Shown here one piece after another: positions 10,868-22,547 of a DNA stretch of 64,000 bases. Source of the stretch: Lolium rigidum (taxonomy: Eukaryota > Streptophyta > Magnoliopsida > Poales > Poaceae). The stretch spans positions 334,225,090-334,289,089 of the forward strand of contig NC_061514.1 in NCBI RefSeq assembly GCF_022539505.1, read 5' to 3'. The translations under genes and the position numbers were made by a program. The notes beneath the pieces are model-generated. The model was not told the origin of the DNA and searched no databases. It saw only the letters and a list, made by a program, of their open reading frames with translations. Each line of letters starts with the position of its first letter. Position 1 is the first letter of the stretch.

Positions 10868-11577
10868 AGCCTCTACTAGCAACGGAGAGCATGCAAGAAC
10901 ATAAACAACACATATATGATAGATCAATAATCAACTTGACATTGTATTCCATATTCATCGGATCCCAACAAACACAACATGTAGCATTACAAATAGACGA
11001 TCTTGATCATGATAGGCAGCTCACAAGATCTAACATGATAGCACAATGAGGAGAAGACAACCATCTAGCTACTGCTATGGACCCATAGTCCAAGGATGAA
11101 CTACTCACACATCAGTCCGGAGGCGATCATGGTGATGAAGAGTCCTCCGGGAGATGATTCCCCTCTCCGGCAGGGTGCCGAAGGCGATCTCCTGAATCCC
11201 CCGAGATGGGATTCGCGGCGGTGGCGTCTCTGGAACTTTTTCCGTATCGTGGCTCTCGGTAATAGGGTTTTCGCGACGGAGAGTATAAGTAGGCGGAAGG
11301 GCAGAGTCGGAGGGCTGATGAGGGGCCCACACCATAGGCCGGCGCGGGCCCCATCCAGGCCGCGCCACCCTATGTTTTGGCCACCTCGTGGCCCCACTTC
11401 GTATGCTCTTCGGTCTTCTGGAAGCTCCGTGGAAAAATAAGATCCTGGGCATTGATTTCGTCCAATTCCGAGAATATTTCCTTTGTAGGATTTCTGAAAC
11501 CAAAAACAGCAGAAAACAGAAACTGGCGCTTCAGCATCTTGTCAATAGGTTAGTGCCGGAAAATGCGTATAAATGAT

Positions 11578-13454
11578 TGATACGTCTCAAACGTATCTAT
11601 AATTTCTTATGTTCCATGCTACTTTTATGATGATACTCACATGTTTTATACACACTTTACATCATTTATATGCGTTTTCCGGAACTAACCTATTGACAAG
11701 ATGCCGAATTGCCAGTTCCTGTTTTCTGCTGTTTTTGGTTTCAGAAATCCTAGTAAGGAAATATTCTCGGAATTGGACGAAATCAACGCCCAGCATCTTA
11801 TAATTCCACGAACCTTCCAGAACACCGGAGAGGCACCAGAGGGGAGCCCTGGGGGGCCCACACAGGTGGCCGGCGCGGCCCAAGGGGGGGGGGCCCCCCT
11901 ATTGTCTGGCGGCCTCGTCAGCCCTCCGACTCCGACTCTTCGCCTATAAGAAGCCCCCTGACCTAAATCTTCGATACGAATAAGCCACGATACGAGAAAC
12001 CTTCCAGAGCCGCCGCCATCACGAAGCCAAGATCTGGGGGACAGAAGTCTCTGTTCCGGCACGCCGCCGGGACGGGGAAGTGCCCCCGGAAGGCCTCTCC
12101 ATCGACACCACCGCCATCTCCATCAACGCTGCTGTCTCCCATGAGGAGGGAGTAGTTCTCCATCGAGGCTAAGGGCTGTACCGGTAGCTATGTGGTTAAT
12201 CTCTCTCTTCCATGTACTTCAATACAATGATCTCATGAGCTGCCTTACATGATTGAGATCCATATGATGATCTTGTAATCTAGATGTCGTTATGCTATTC
12301 AAGTGGATTTTACTTATGTGATCTCTGGAGACTCCTTGTCCCACGTGTGTAAAGGTGACAGTGTGTGCACCGTGTGGGTCTCTTAGGCTATATTTCACGT
12401 AATACTTATTCACTGAGTTATGATTTGAGTTGGATGTCTCTATGAAATTGTGGTGTGTTAGTACCTCCTATGAATGCTCACAAGGTGACAGCGTGGGGTG
12501 TTTATTAGTACTTGGGAATACATCTTTAAGGTTTGCCTACATGATGAATTAGTGTTCGTTATCTTGCCAAAGAGTAATTCAGAATAGCATAGTGAAGTGC
12601 TTATTTATATTCCTTTATGATTGCAATGTGCTTTGTATCACTATTAATCTATGTGCTACTCTAGTGATGTTATTAAAGTAGTCTATTCCTCCTCCATGAT
12701 GTAATGGTGACAGTGTGTGCATCATGTAGTACTTGGCGTAGTTTATGATTGTGATCTCTTGTAGATTATGAAGTTAACTATTACTATGATAGTATTGATG
12801 CGATCTATTCCTCCTTTCATAGTCTGTTGGTGACAGTGTGCATGCTATGTTAGTACTCGGTATAATTGCAATGGTCTATCATGCACTCTAAAGTTATTTA
12901 AATATGAACATCGAATGTTGCGGAGCTTGTTAACTCCGGCATTGAGGTGCTCTTGTAGCCCTACACAATTAATGGTGTTCATCATCCAACAAGAGAGTGT
13001 AGAGTGGTTTTATTATGTGATCAATGTTGAGAGTGTCCACTAGTGAAAGTATGATCCCTAGGCCTTGTTTCCAAATACCGCAATCATCGCTTATTTACTG
13101 TTCTATCGCATCTTTACTTCCCGCAATATTACCACCATCAACCGCACGCCAGCAAGCTATTTTTCGCTACCGTTACTACTGCTCATATTCATTCATACCA
13201 CATGTATTTCACTATCTCTTCGCCGAACTAGTGCACCTATACATCTGACAAGTGTATTAGGTGTGTTGGGGACACAAGAGACTTCTTGTATTATGATCGC
13301 AAGGTTGCTTGAGAGGGATATCTTTGACCTCTACCTCCCTGAGTTTGATAAACCTTGGGTGATTCACTTAAGGGAAACTTGCTGCTGTTCTACAAACCTC
13401 TGCTCTTGGAGGCCCAACACTCGTCTACAGGAATAGAAGCGTGCGTAGACATCA
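11578..13454 (+). repeat. 5' LTR of the complete element
   Basis: Starts TGATACGTCTCAAACG and ends GTGCGTAGACATCA. It includes a GC-rich promoter-like block with CCTATAAGAAGC near 11944, then AT-rich sequence with repeated GTGACAGTGTG(T/C)GCA motifs. Confidence 0.92.
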
Positions 13455-13464
13455 AGCTATTTTC

Positions 13465-13482
13465 TGGCGCCGTTGCCGGGGA
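13465..13482 (+). other. Primer binding site, tRNA-Asp type
   Basis: TGGCGCCGTTGCCGGGGA, ten bases after the LTR end, an exact complement of the 3' end of plant tRNA-Asp. Confidence 0.9.
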
Positions 13483-13619
13483 GGTAAGGTAAAAGGCACT
13501 CATACTCCGGTCCCAGGTAACTAAGTTATTTTCTGGTGCCGTTGTGAGTGCTCGAAGCTATTTCCTTTAGATCCTGCAATTGCATCTTTTTGTTTCTTGT
13601 TTACACTAGTTAGGCATAA

Positions 13620-14354
13620 TGGAAAACAATGAGCTTCTTATTCTATTTCCTGAGTTAAGACATGGATTGTTTGATGCGAAAATTAAAAAACCTATGGAAC
13701 CTTATTTGCATGCTCGGTAGTAATATTAGTATGAACGCTTTGAACACCATTGTTGATAATGATATAGAAAGTTTTAAGCTTGGGGAAGCTGGTTTTGATG
13801 AGCATGATATTTTTAGTCCCCCAAGCATTGAGGAGAAAATTTTCTTTGATGATACTTTGCCTCCTATTTATGATGATTATAATGATAGTGGTATTCTGGT
13901 GCCGCCTACTATGGAGGATAAATTTAATTATGATTACAATATGCCTCCCATATTTGATGATAGCTACTTTGTTGAATTTGCTCCCACTACAATTAATAAG
14001 AATGACTATGCTTATGTTGGGAGTAGTAATAATTTTATGCATATAGCTCATGATAAGAATGTTTCATTTGATAGTTATATTGTTGAGTTTGTTCGTGATG
14101 CTACTGAAAATCATTATGAGAGAGGAAAATATGGTTGTAGAAGTTTTCATGTAACTAAAATACCTCTCTATATGCTGAAAATTTTGAAGTTGCGCTTGTC
14201 TAGTTTTCCTATGCTTGTTGCATTATGCCTACATGACTTGTTTATTTACAAGATTCCTTTCCATAGGAAGTGGGTTAGGCTTAAATTTGTTTTGAATTTG
14301 CTTCTTGATGCTCTCTTTTGCTTCAACTCTTATTTCTTGCGAGTGCATCATTAA
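13620..14354 (+). pseudogene. Acidic gag-leader-like ORF, frameshifted
   Basis: The ATG at 13620 opens MENNELLILFPELRHGLFD, continues through KIKKPMEPYLHA and hits stops near 13720. The homologous frame continues as NISMNALNTIVDNDIESFK to a stop at 14352, so one frameshift near 13715 breaks the gene. The middle repeats the acidic pattern FFDDTLPPIYDDYNDSG / YDYNMPPIFDDSYF seen in the 1606-2190 relative. The end (LHDLFIYKIPFHRKWVRLKF) is also present in the relative, but there in another frame. Function is unknown. By comparison with 61896 it corresponds to sequence upstream of gag. Confidence 0.7.
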
Positions 14355-16755
14355 AACTGCTGAGCCCATCTTAATGGCTATAAAGAAAGCACTTCTTGGG
14401 AGATAACCCATGTCTTTATTTTACTACAGTACTTTATTGCATTGTTGTGCCAAGTGAAGTCTTTGATAGTAGGGTTGATACTAGATTTGGATTACTGCGC
14501 AGAAACAGATTTCTTGCTGTCACGAATTTGGGCAGGGTTCTCTGTAGGTAACTCAGAAAAATATGCCAATTTACGTGAGTGATCCTCAGATATGTACGCA
14601 ACTTTCATTCAATTTGGGCATTTTCATCTGATTAAGTCTGGTGCCTCTAAAAAACTCGTCTTTACGGACTGTTCTGTTTTGACAGATTCTGCCTTTTATT
14701 TCGCATTGCCTCTTTTGCTGTGTTGGATGGATTTCTTTGTTCCATTAACTTTCAGTAGCTTTGTGCAATGTCCAGCAGTGTTAAGAATGATTGTGTCACC
14801 TCTGAATATGTGAATTTTTGATTATGCACTAACCCTCTAATGAGTTTGTTTTGAGTTTGGTGTGAAGGAAGTTTTCAAGGGTCAAGAGAGGAGGATGATA
14901 CAATATGATCAAGAAGAGTGAAAAGTCTAAGCTTGGGGATGCCCCCGTGGTTCATCCCTGCATATTTCAAGGAGACTCAAGCATCTAAGCTTGGGGATGC
15001 CCAAGGCATCCCCTTCTTCATCGACAACTTGTCAGGTCACCTCTAGTGAAACTATATTTTTATTTCGTCACATCTTATGTGCTTTACTTGGAGCGTCTGT
15101 GTGCTTTTATTTTCGTTTTGTTATTTTCATTCTCTGAATAAATTCATGCTTGTGTGGGAGAGAGACACGCTCCGTTGTTGCATATGAACACATGTGTTCT
15201 TAGCTTTACTTTTAATGTTCATGGCGAAGGTTGAAACTGCTTCGTTCATTGTTATATGGTTGGAAACAGAAAATGCCGCACGTGGTAATTGGTATAATGT
15301 CTTGAATAATTTGATACTTGGCAATTGTTGTGCTCATATAGATCATGTTTAAGCTCTTGCATCATGTACCTTGTACCCATTAATGAAGAACTACATAGAG
15401 CTTGTTAAAATTTGGTTTGCATGATTGGTCTCTAGAGTCTAGATATTTTCTGGTTAAGGTGTTTGAACAACAAGGAGACAATGTAAAGTCTTATAATGCT
15501 TACAATATGTTCATATGTGAGTTTTGCTGCATCATTTTATACTTGAGTTTGCTTCAAACAACCTTGCTAGCCTAGCCTTGTATTGAGAGGAATTCTTCTC
15601 ATGCATCCAAATCCTTGAGCCAAAAACTATGCCATTTGTGTCCACCATACCTACCTACTACATGGTATTTCTCCGCCATTCCAAGTAAATACTTCATGTG
15701 CTACCTTTAAACAATTCAAAACTTTATTACTCCTTATTTGTGTCAATGTTTTATAGCTCATGAGGAAGTATGTGGTGTTTTATCTTTCAATCTTGTTGGG
15801 CAGCTTTCACCAATGGACTAGTGGCTTCATCCGCTTATCCAATAATTTTGCAAAAAGAGCTGGCGCGGGGTTCCCAGCCCCCAATTAATTAACTTTCATT
15901 AATAATTCTCTTCACATGTTTTGCTCTGATTCATCAGTAAGCAACTTAATTTTGCAAATAGACACTCCTTCATGGTATGTGAATGTTGGAAGGCACCCGA
16001 GGATTCGGTTAGCCATGGCTTGTGTAAGCAAAAGGTTGGAAGGAGTGTCATCCATAAATAATAAAACTAAAGTACATGTGTAAACAAAAGAGAAGAGGGA
16101 TGATCTACCTTGCTGGTAGAGATAACGTCATTCATGGGAGCCGCTCTTTGAAAGTCTGTTTGGCAAGGGGGTTAGAGTGCCCACTACCATTCGTTGACAA
16201 CAACAAACACCTCTCAAAACTTTACTTTTATGCTCTCTATATGATTTCAAAACTTAAAAAGCTCTAGCACATGATTTAATCCCTCGCTTCCTCTCGCGAA
16301 GGGCCTTTCTTTTACTTTATTGTTGAGTCAGTTTACCTATTCTTTCTATCTTAGAAGCAAACACTTGTATTAACTGTGTGCATTGATTCTTACATGTTTA
16401 CTTATTGCACTTGTTATATTACTTTGTGTTGACAATTATCCATGAGATAAATATGTTGAAGTTGAAAGCAATCGCTGAAACTTATATCTTCCTTTGTGTT
16501 GCTTCAATGCCTCTACTTAGAATTTATTGCTTTATGAGTAACTCTTATGCAAGTCTTATTGATGCTTGTCTTGAAAGTATTATTCATGAAAAGTCTTTGC
16601 TATATGATTCATTTGTTTACTCATTATCTTCATCATTGCTTCAAATCGCTGCATTCATCTCATATGCTTTACAATAGTATTGATCAAGATTATGATAGCA
16701 TGTCACTTCAGAAATTATCCTTGTTATCGTTTACCTACTCGAGGGCGAGTAGGAA
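14355..16755 (+). other. Non-coding 3' interior of the complete element
   Basis: 2.4 kb without a supported gene. It starts with AAGAAAGCACTTCTTGGGAG, common after the coding part of related grass elements. It contains two CTAAGCTTGGGGATGCC motifs (14927 and 14985) and a hairpin. It is collinear with 1-1600 on the opposite strand up to about 15780. The last kilobase (15780-16755) has no counterpart in the window. Confidence 0.7.
14993..15013. repeat. Perfect hairpin GGGGATGCC / GGCATCCCC
   Basis: A 9-bp stem with loop CAA, conserved with 781-801. It overlaps the second CTAAGCTTGGGGATGCC motif. Confidence 0.85.
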
Positions 16756-16771
16756 CTAAGCTTGGGGATGC
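16756..16771 (+). other. Polypurine-tract-like motif
   Basis: CTAAGCTTGGGGATGC followed by one T and the 3' LTR start. The same 16-mer occurs twice inside the element, at 14927 and 14985. Confidence 0.6.
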
Positions 16772-16772
16772 T

Positions 16773-18647
16773 TGATACGTCTCAAACGTATCTATAATTT
16801 CTTATGTTCCATGCTACTTTTATGATGATACTCACATGTTTTATACACACTTTACATCATTTATATGCGTTTTCCGGAACTAACCTATTGACAAGATGCT
16901 GAAGTGCCAGTTCCTGTTTTCTGCTGTTTTTGGTTTCAGAAATCCTAGTAAGGAAATATTCTCGGAATTGGACGAAATCAACGCCCAGCATCTTATAATT
17001 CCACGAAGCTTCCAGAACACCGGAGAGGCACCAGAGGGGAGCCCTGGGGGGCCCACACAGGTGGTCGGCGTGGCCCAAGGGGGGGCGCCCCCTATTGTCT
17101 GGCAGCCTCGTCAGCCCTCCGTCTCCGACTCTTCGCCTATAAGAAGCCCCCTGACCTAAATCTTTGATACGAATAAGCCACGGTACGAGAAACCTTCCAG
17201 AGCCGCCGCCATCGCGAAGCCAAGATCTGGGGGACAGAAGTCTCTGTTCCGGCACGCCGCCGGGACGGGGAAGTGCCCCCGAAGGCCTCTCCATCGACAC
17301 CACCGCCATCTTCATCAACGCTGCTGTCTCCCATGAGGAGGGAGTAGTTCTCCATCGAGGCTAAGGGCTGTACCGGTAGCTATGTGGTTAATCTCTCTCT
17401 TCCATGTACTTCAATACAATGATCTCATGAGCTGCCTTACATGATTGAGATCCATATGATGAGCTTGTAATCTAGATGTCGTTATGCTATTCAAGTGGAT
17501 TTTACTTATGTGATCTCCGGAGACTCCTTGTCCCACGTGTGTAAAGGTGACAAGTGTGTGCACCGTGTGGGTCTCTTAGGTTATATTTCACAGAATACTT
17601 ATTCACCGAGTTATGATTTGAGTTGGATGTCTCTATGAAATTGTGGTGTGTTAGTACCTCCTATGAATGCTCACAGAGTGACGAGCGTGGGGTGTTTATT
17701 AGTACTTGGGAATACATCTTTAAGGTTTGCCTACATGATGAATTAGTGTTCGTTATCTTGCCAAAGAGTAATTCAGAATAGCATAGTGAAGTGCTTATTT
17801 ATATTCCTTTATGATTGCAATGTGCTTTGTATCACTATTAATCTATGTGCTACTCTAGTGATGTTATTAAAGTAGTCTATTCCTCCTCCATGATGTAATG
17901 GTGACAGTGTGTGCATCATGTAGTACTTGGCGTAGTTTATGATTGTGATCTCTTGTAGATTATGAAGTTAACTATTACTATGATAGTATTGATGCGATCT
18001 ATTCCTCCTTTCATAGTCTATTGGTGACAGTGTGCATGCTATGTTAGTACTCGGTATAATTGCAATGGTCTATCATGCACTCTAAGGTTATTTAAATATG
18101 AACATCGAATGTTGCGGAGCTTGTTAACTCCGGCATTGAGGTGCTCTTGTAACCCTACACAATTAATGGTGTTCATCATCCAACAAGAGAGTGTAGAGTG
18201 GTTTTATTATGTGATCAATGTTGAGAGTGTCCACTAGTGAAAGTATGATCCCTAGGCCTTGTTTCCAAATACTGCAATCATCGCTTATTTACTGTTCTAC
18301 TGCATCTTTACTTCCTGCAATATTACCACCATCAACTGCACGCCAGCAAGCTATTTTCTGGCACCGTTACTACTGCTCATATTCATTCATACCACCTGTA
18401 TTTCACTATCTCTTCTCCGAACTAGTGCACCTATACATCTGACAAGTGTATTAGGTGTGTTGGGGACACAAGAGACTTCTTGTATTGTGATCGCAGGGTT
18501 GCTTGAGAGGGATATCTTTGACCTCTACCTCCCTGAGTTCGATAAACCTTGGGTGATTCACTTAAGGGAAACTTGCTGCTGTTCTACAAACCTCTGCTCT
18601 TGGAGGCCCAACACTGTCTACAGGAATAGAAGCGTGCGTAGACATCA
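16773..18647 (+). repeat. 3' LTR of the complete element
   Basis: 1,875 bp with the same ends as 11578-13454. Visible differences are isolated substitutions and short indels, for example in the G-run near 17081 versus 11883. Confidence 0.92.
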
Positions 18648-18735
18648 ATGATGTAAAGTGTGTATAAAACATATTAGTATTGCCATAAAAGTACCATGGA
18701 ACATAAGAAATTATAGATATGTTTGAGACGTATCA

Positions 18736-19727
18736 GCCGGCGCCGTAGATGGGGCAGCGCGGGGTGTGAAACGCCTAGCTCCTGAAGCTCGACCTTTAAT
18801 CTTTGCTTCGTCAGCCAACTGTGATTCAGCTTCTCGTGCATGGTGTAACAATTGATTCATATTGGTGTAACTGTAGTGATGAACAATGCCTTTGATATCA
18901 TACTTCAAGCCGTTGAGGAAACGCTGCATTGTCATCTCAAGAGACTCACGGACACGGCCACACTGCATAAGCATCTCCATCTCCATGTAGTATTCATCCA
19001 CAGTCTTCACACCTTGTCTCAATAGAGTCAACTTATCGTATATATTCCGCAAGTAATTTGTAGGCACAAAGCGAGAAGTCATTGCCTCCTTCATGGCACA
19101 CCATGTGTGTATAGGTTGCTCACCATCCTCATCTCGGTTACGAACAAAAGCATCCCACCAACGCAATGCATAGCCATCAAATTCGGAAGAAGCAAGCTTG
19201 ATCTTCCTGTCTTCAGTATAGTTCGGATGTAAGTTCCATAACTTCTCAATCTTGAGCTCCCAAGTGAGGTATTCTTTAACATCAGCTCCTCCTTCAAACT
19301 TGGGTATGGAAAACTTAGGCTTACCCAAACCATCTTCCTCATCATGTCCACGACCATGGCGGTCAAGAGGAACCCAACCTCGAGGACGATTACCACGTGG
19401 CGCACCACGAGCATTGTGTGCGTCATCTTGAAGCTCAGGATCTTCGTCATCGTCTTGTTGTTGTTGTGCAGTCAAATTGTCAATAGCTAAGCGCATATCT
19501 GCAATATTGCGCTGTATATCCATCACTTGATCAGACATTGTGGTGACGGTCGCATTAGTAGCATCCAACTTTTGGTTGATCTCTTCAACCTTCCCATTAA
19601 GCACATCGTCCTGAGCGCGGAATTCACGTCGCATCTCATTACGAAGAGCCTCAAACTCCTTCCATGTGATGAGGTCTGCAGCACTCTTGTTTTCCTGGTT
19701 AACAAGTTTATGATCACTAGCAGACAT
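18736..19727 (-). pseudogene. Gypsy gag protein, truncated at its C-terminus
   Basis: The open frame starts MSASDHKLVNQENKSAADL. It has a coiled-coil-like stretch (about residues 20-95), an acidic linker, then the Retrotrans_gag-type core (about residues 140-300: KPKFSIPKFEGGADVKEYL, LRWWDAFVRN, YYMEMEMLMQ, FLNGLKYDI). It ends at GARRFTPRAAPSTAPA, where the inserted LTR begins. The few residues after that (to the stop at 18711) are LTR sequence. The expected CCHC zinc knuckle and protease are absent. The capsid-like part itself looks undamaged. Confidence 0.9.
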
Positions 19728-20642
19728 CGTTAGTAGATTAGTGCACTAAATCAAAAATATATGGTGGTACTCTCACAACTCACTCAACAACTGATAAGAA
19801 AAGGAGATCTTACCGTTCCAAAGTAAATTAGTGTTGCTTACCACTTGTAGTAACAACTAGTGCACGGATGTAGCGAAGCGAATATCAAGGGTATAAGAAC
19901 AAATCACACGACAAAGCAGGATATATGTGGGGTTGTAGGTAGGCTACCTATTTGCACCAATAACAAGCTCTAGCGCTGACCGTAGACAACCAATGATACT
20001 CACACAAGGCGATATAATGGGGCAATGCAACTATATGAAGGAAAGGTTGCAATGCACTAGAGAGACGCTAGCAAAGCTCAACGAGACAGGCACAAGATTG
20101 CTCAACTATGGGTGCAGTAAAGTAAACTTAGGCCTTCACTTGATTCTTCTAGCACTTCACTTTTCTTTTTGAATTTTTCTTTTGTAAACGCAGCTATGTA
20201 GCTCTTTTTGCTTCTTTTCACTTTTTCTGTATTTTTTTTTATAACACAACTCCTTGACAACACGGCCAACAAGATATGCAAAGCACCAAAACCCTAATGA
20301 GCAGCCTGTCGAGCGGTAAAACTAGTCTCTTCTGGGGAAGTTCCTAGTCACTTTATATCGATAGACTGTGTCTATGGTTGGAAACAAGCACACTGTACGC
20401 TATGTGGACTCGGAGTAACAAAACTGACACTAGACGATAATAGAGATTCAAACCCTAACAATACTAGATGCAAGAAAAGATACGCAAAAACAACTACGAA
20501 AAGCAACTAAAACTTGAAATTAGTGCAATCTAAAGCTATGGCAAACCCTAACCCTAATTTGTTTTGGCTTTTTCTGGATAGGAAACACTCACAACTCAAC
20601 TATGGGGTGGATTGTGGATGGCTTACCGAGGAAAACTGGAAA
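19728..20642 (-). other. Leader region of the nested Gypsy element
   Basis: About 0.9 kb between the primer site and the gag start, with no ORF of note. It contains a T-rich tract (about 20160-20245 on the plus strand). Nothing else is recognised. Confidence 0.6.
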
Positions 20643-20652
20643 TCTGATACCA
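20643..20652 (-). other. Primer binding site, initiator tRNA-Met type
   Basis: The minus strand reads TGGTATCAGA, three bases inside the 5' LTR end. This is the standard start of the plant initiator-Met primer site. Confidence 0.85.
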
Positions 20653-20655
20653 AGA

Positions 20656-21728
20656 TGATATGGGGTGGCCCGATCTTCTCAGTAAGCAACGGTGGTGATG
20701 ATGATCACGGGGTGATAGCAGCGGAGGAACACGACGATGTAGTGGAAGATAACTTGTATGACGCAACGAGATCTCTCGATTGGTCCCTGTCGCCAATGCA
20801 ACAACTCTCAACCCTGCAAGATATTCGCAACTCCACATACTTGCGCACGTAGCCGCCGACCACGAAGCGGTAAGTTGCAACCGTCTAATTCCCAATGGAA
20901 CAGCAGATCACACAAGACTTTAACAGGATCTACACAATATCAAGCAATATGGTATAGGGAATTCAATAGTTTTGCAGAGCAAACAACTAAGAACTAGGGT
21001 TTATCTTAAACGTGGTCTCCAACAGCTAGGGGGCGTCCTGGGCACTTATATAGACGTCCGGGACGACCTCTGGTCGAAAAACTACGAGAATAACCGACCT
21101 AGAATAGATCTGGTCAAGACAGACTCGGACACGGCCGGTCTGGGGGCCGGTCGACCGGGCCTGGGACCGGCCGGTCCGGTCTGGACCGGGCCAGAGACCG
21201 GATGGCGACCGGGTGGCGGGGCGTGTGGCTCAGTACCCCGCCCGGTTGCAGTCAACGAATTGCCCGGTTGGCGCCGGGCCGGATCCGGCGTGCCGCCCGG
21301 TCGGATCGGGCCAGGGACCGGGTCCGCCGGCGTGACGGCCGGTCTGACCGGGTGCTGGGCCGGCCTGGACTTCTTCTTCTCCTCTCGCGCATGCCTCCCG
21401 CTCCTCCCTCGCGTGTCCATGAGATATCTTCATGTCCAGCTCCTTGTCCAGCTCCACGTCCATCTTCACGTCCAGCTGCTCCTCTCCTCCTCGTGCGATG
21501 CTTGTCTCCTCTTCATACCTGATGATACATAAGTAATAGGACTTAGGTAGTATAAAGTTCTGATCAATCAAAGTATCATTTAGGAACAAGTTCACCTGTT
21601 GTTTAAGTAGCTTCGCACGAGCTCTTGTAATAGGTCCAATCCTGACTTCATTGGACTTGAGCTTCACAGCAGGCTCATCTTCAGTGGGTAATGACGGAAG
21701 TGGGAGTGTGGTAGGGATGTCCTCATCA
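20656..21728 (-). repeat. 5' LTR of the nested Gypsy element
   Basis: 1,073 bp, with the same ends as 6077-7148. It retains the frame GPITRARAKLLKQQVNLF (about 21590-21640), read from the minus strand, as in the 3' LTR. Differences between the two copies are scattered and few. Confidence 0.9.
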
Positions 21729-22547
21729 GGTAGCTATGTGGTATATCTATCTCTCCATGTATGATTTTTATGTGATCATGAGCTTTGTAATCTAGTTGAA
21801 TATGTAGATGTTATTCTCCAATTATTATGCTACTCAAGTGGTTTTATTATTTGATCTTCGAGGACATCTTGTCCAACGGTGTGAAGGTGACAGTGTGTAC
21901 ACCGTGTTTGTTTCTTAAGCTTAATTTACAGAAATACTTATGAATTGTGGTGTCTAGTTAGTACCATCTTTATATGCTCAAGGTGATAGTGTGGGACGTC
22001 CATAGATTGGGAATGCAAGCTTTAAGGAATGCTTATGCAGCCTTACGCAGTGAATTTGTGTTTGTTATCAAATCGGAGAGTGGTTCAGAGTGGCATAGTG
22101 AAGTGATAATATATATGTATTCAATTATGGCATCACTGTTGAGAGTGTCCACTAGTGAAAGTATGATACCTAGGCCTTGTTTCTAAGCATCGAAACACCG
22201 TTTACAACCAGTTCTGCTACATGTTTGCTTGCTGCCATTTTTATTTCAGATTGCAATTACTACTTACAATCATTCATATTACTTGTATTTTACTATCTCT
22301 TCGTCGAACTAGTGCACCTATACACATGACAAGTGTATTGGGTGTGTTGGGGACACAAGATACCTCTTGTATCGTAATTGCAGGGTTGCTTGAGAGGGAT
22401 ATCTTTGACCTCTACCTCCCTGAGTTCGATAAACCTTGGGTGATCCACTTAAGGGAAACTTGCTGCTGTTCTACAAACCTCTGCACTTGGAGGCCCAACA
22501 CTTTCTACAAGAATAGAAGCGTGCGTAGACATCGCCGCAACAATAGT

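Larger units (their letters stand above)
11578..18647 (+). mobile_element. Structurally complete non-autonomous LTR retrotransposon
   Basis: 7,070 bp. LTRs of 1,877 and 1,875 bp, a tRNA-Asp primer site at 13465, a purine-rich CTAAGCTTGGGGATGC motif next to the 3' LTR, and a perfect 5-bp duplication ATGAT (11573-11577 and 18648-18652). The 3.3-kb interior encodes only a small acidic protein, now frameshifted, with no gag or pol. It is therefore structurally intact but must have been mobilised in trans. The two LTRs differ at scattered sites, so the insertion is not brand new. It is the youngest layer of its stack. Confidence 0.95.
10868..18735 (-). repeat. LTR fragment split by the complete element
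   Basis: Minus strand: it starts at 18735 (TGATACGTCTCAAACATATC), runs to 18648, resumes at 11577 and is cut at 10868 by the next LTR start. The inner element duplicated ATGAT of this LTR on both sides. Without the insert about 800 bp remain. Confidence 0.8.
6077..21728 (-). mobile_element. Gypsy retrotransposon with both LTRs, heavily invaded
   Basis: Both LTRs (20656-21728 and 6077-7148) are present, and a perfect 5-bp duplication GGTAG lies at 6072-6076 and 21729-21733. In minus orientation the order is 5' LTR, initiator-Met primer site, leader, gag, a large block of later insertions (18735 to 9091), pol remnant, polypurine tract, 3' LTR. The zinc knuckle, protease and first part of reverse transcriptase are missing between gag and pol. 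The insertions were therefore accompanied by deletion. The target was the LTR described at 5502. Confidence 0.92.
5502..22534 (+). mobile_element. Probable solo LTR split by a nested Gypsy element
   Basis: The left part, 5502-6076, starts TGATACGTCTCAAACG. The right part, 21734-22534, continues from CTATGTGG and ends GTGCGTAGACATCG, with the final A mutated to G. Across the break the sequence TACCGGTAG + CTATGTGG matches the uninterrupted LTRs at 12179 and 17371. Without the insert it is about 1,376 bp, the size of the LTRs at 2345 and 60289. No primer site or internal domain follows. Flanks CTGCA (5497-5501) and CCGCA (22535-22539) match in 4 of 5 positions, fitting a solo LTR formed by LTR-LTR recombination. 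Confidence 0.75.

Noticed and set aside
16857..17318. 153-codon ORF and similar ones at 11685-12062 and 5840-6316
   Set aside because: They lie in the GC-rich promoter part of related LTRs and recur wherever that LTR part occurs. Shadow frames, not genes.
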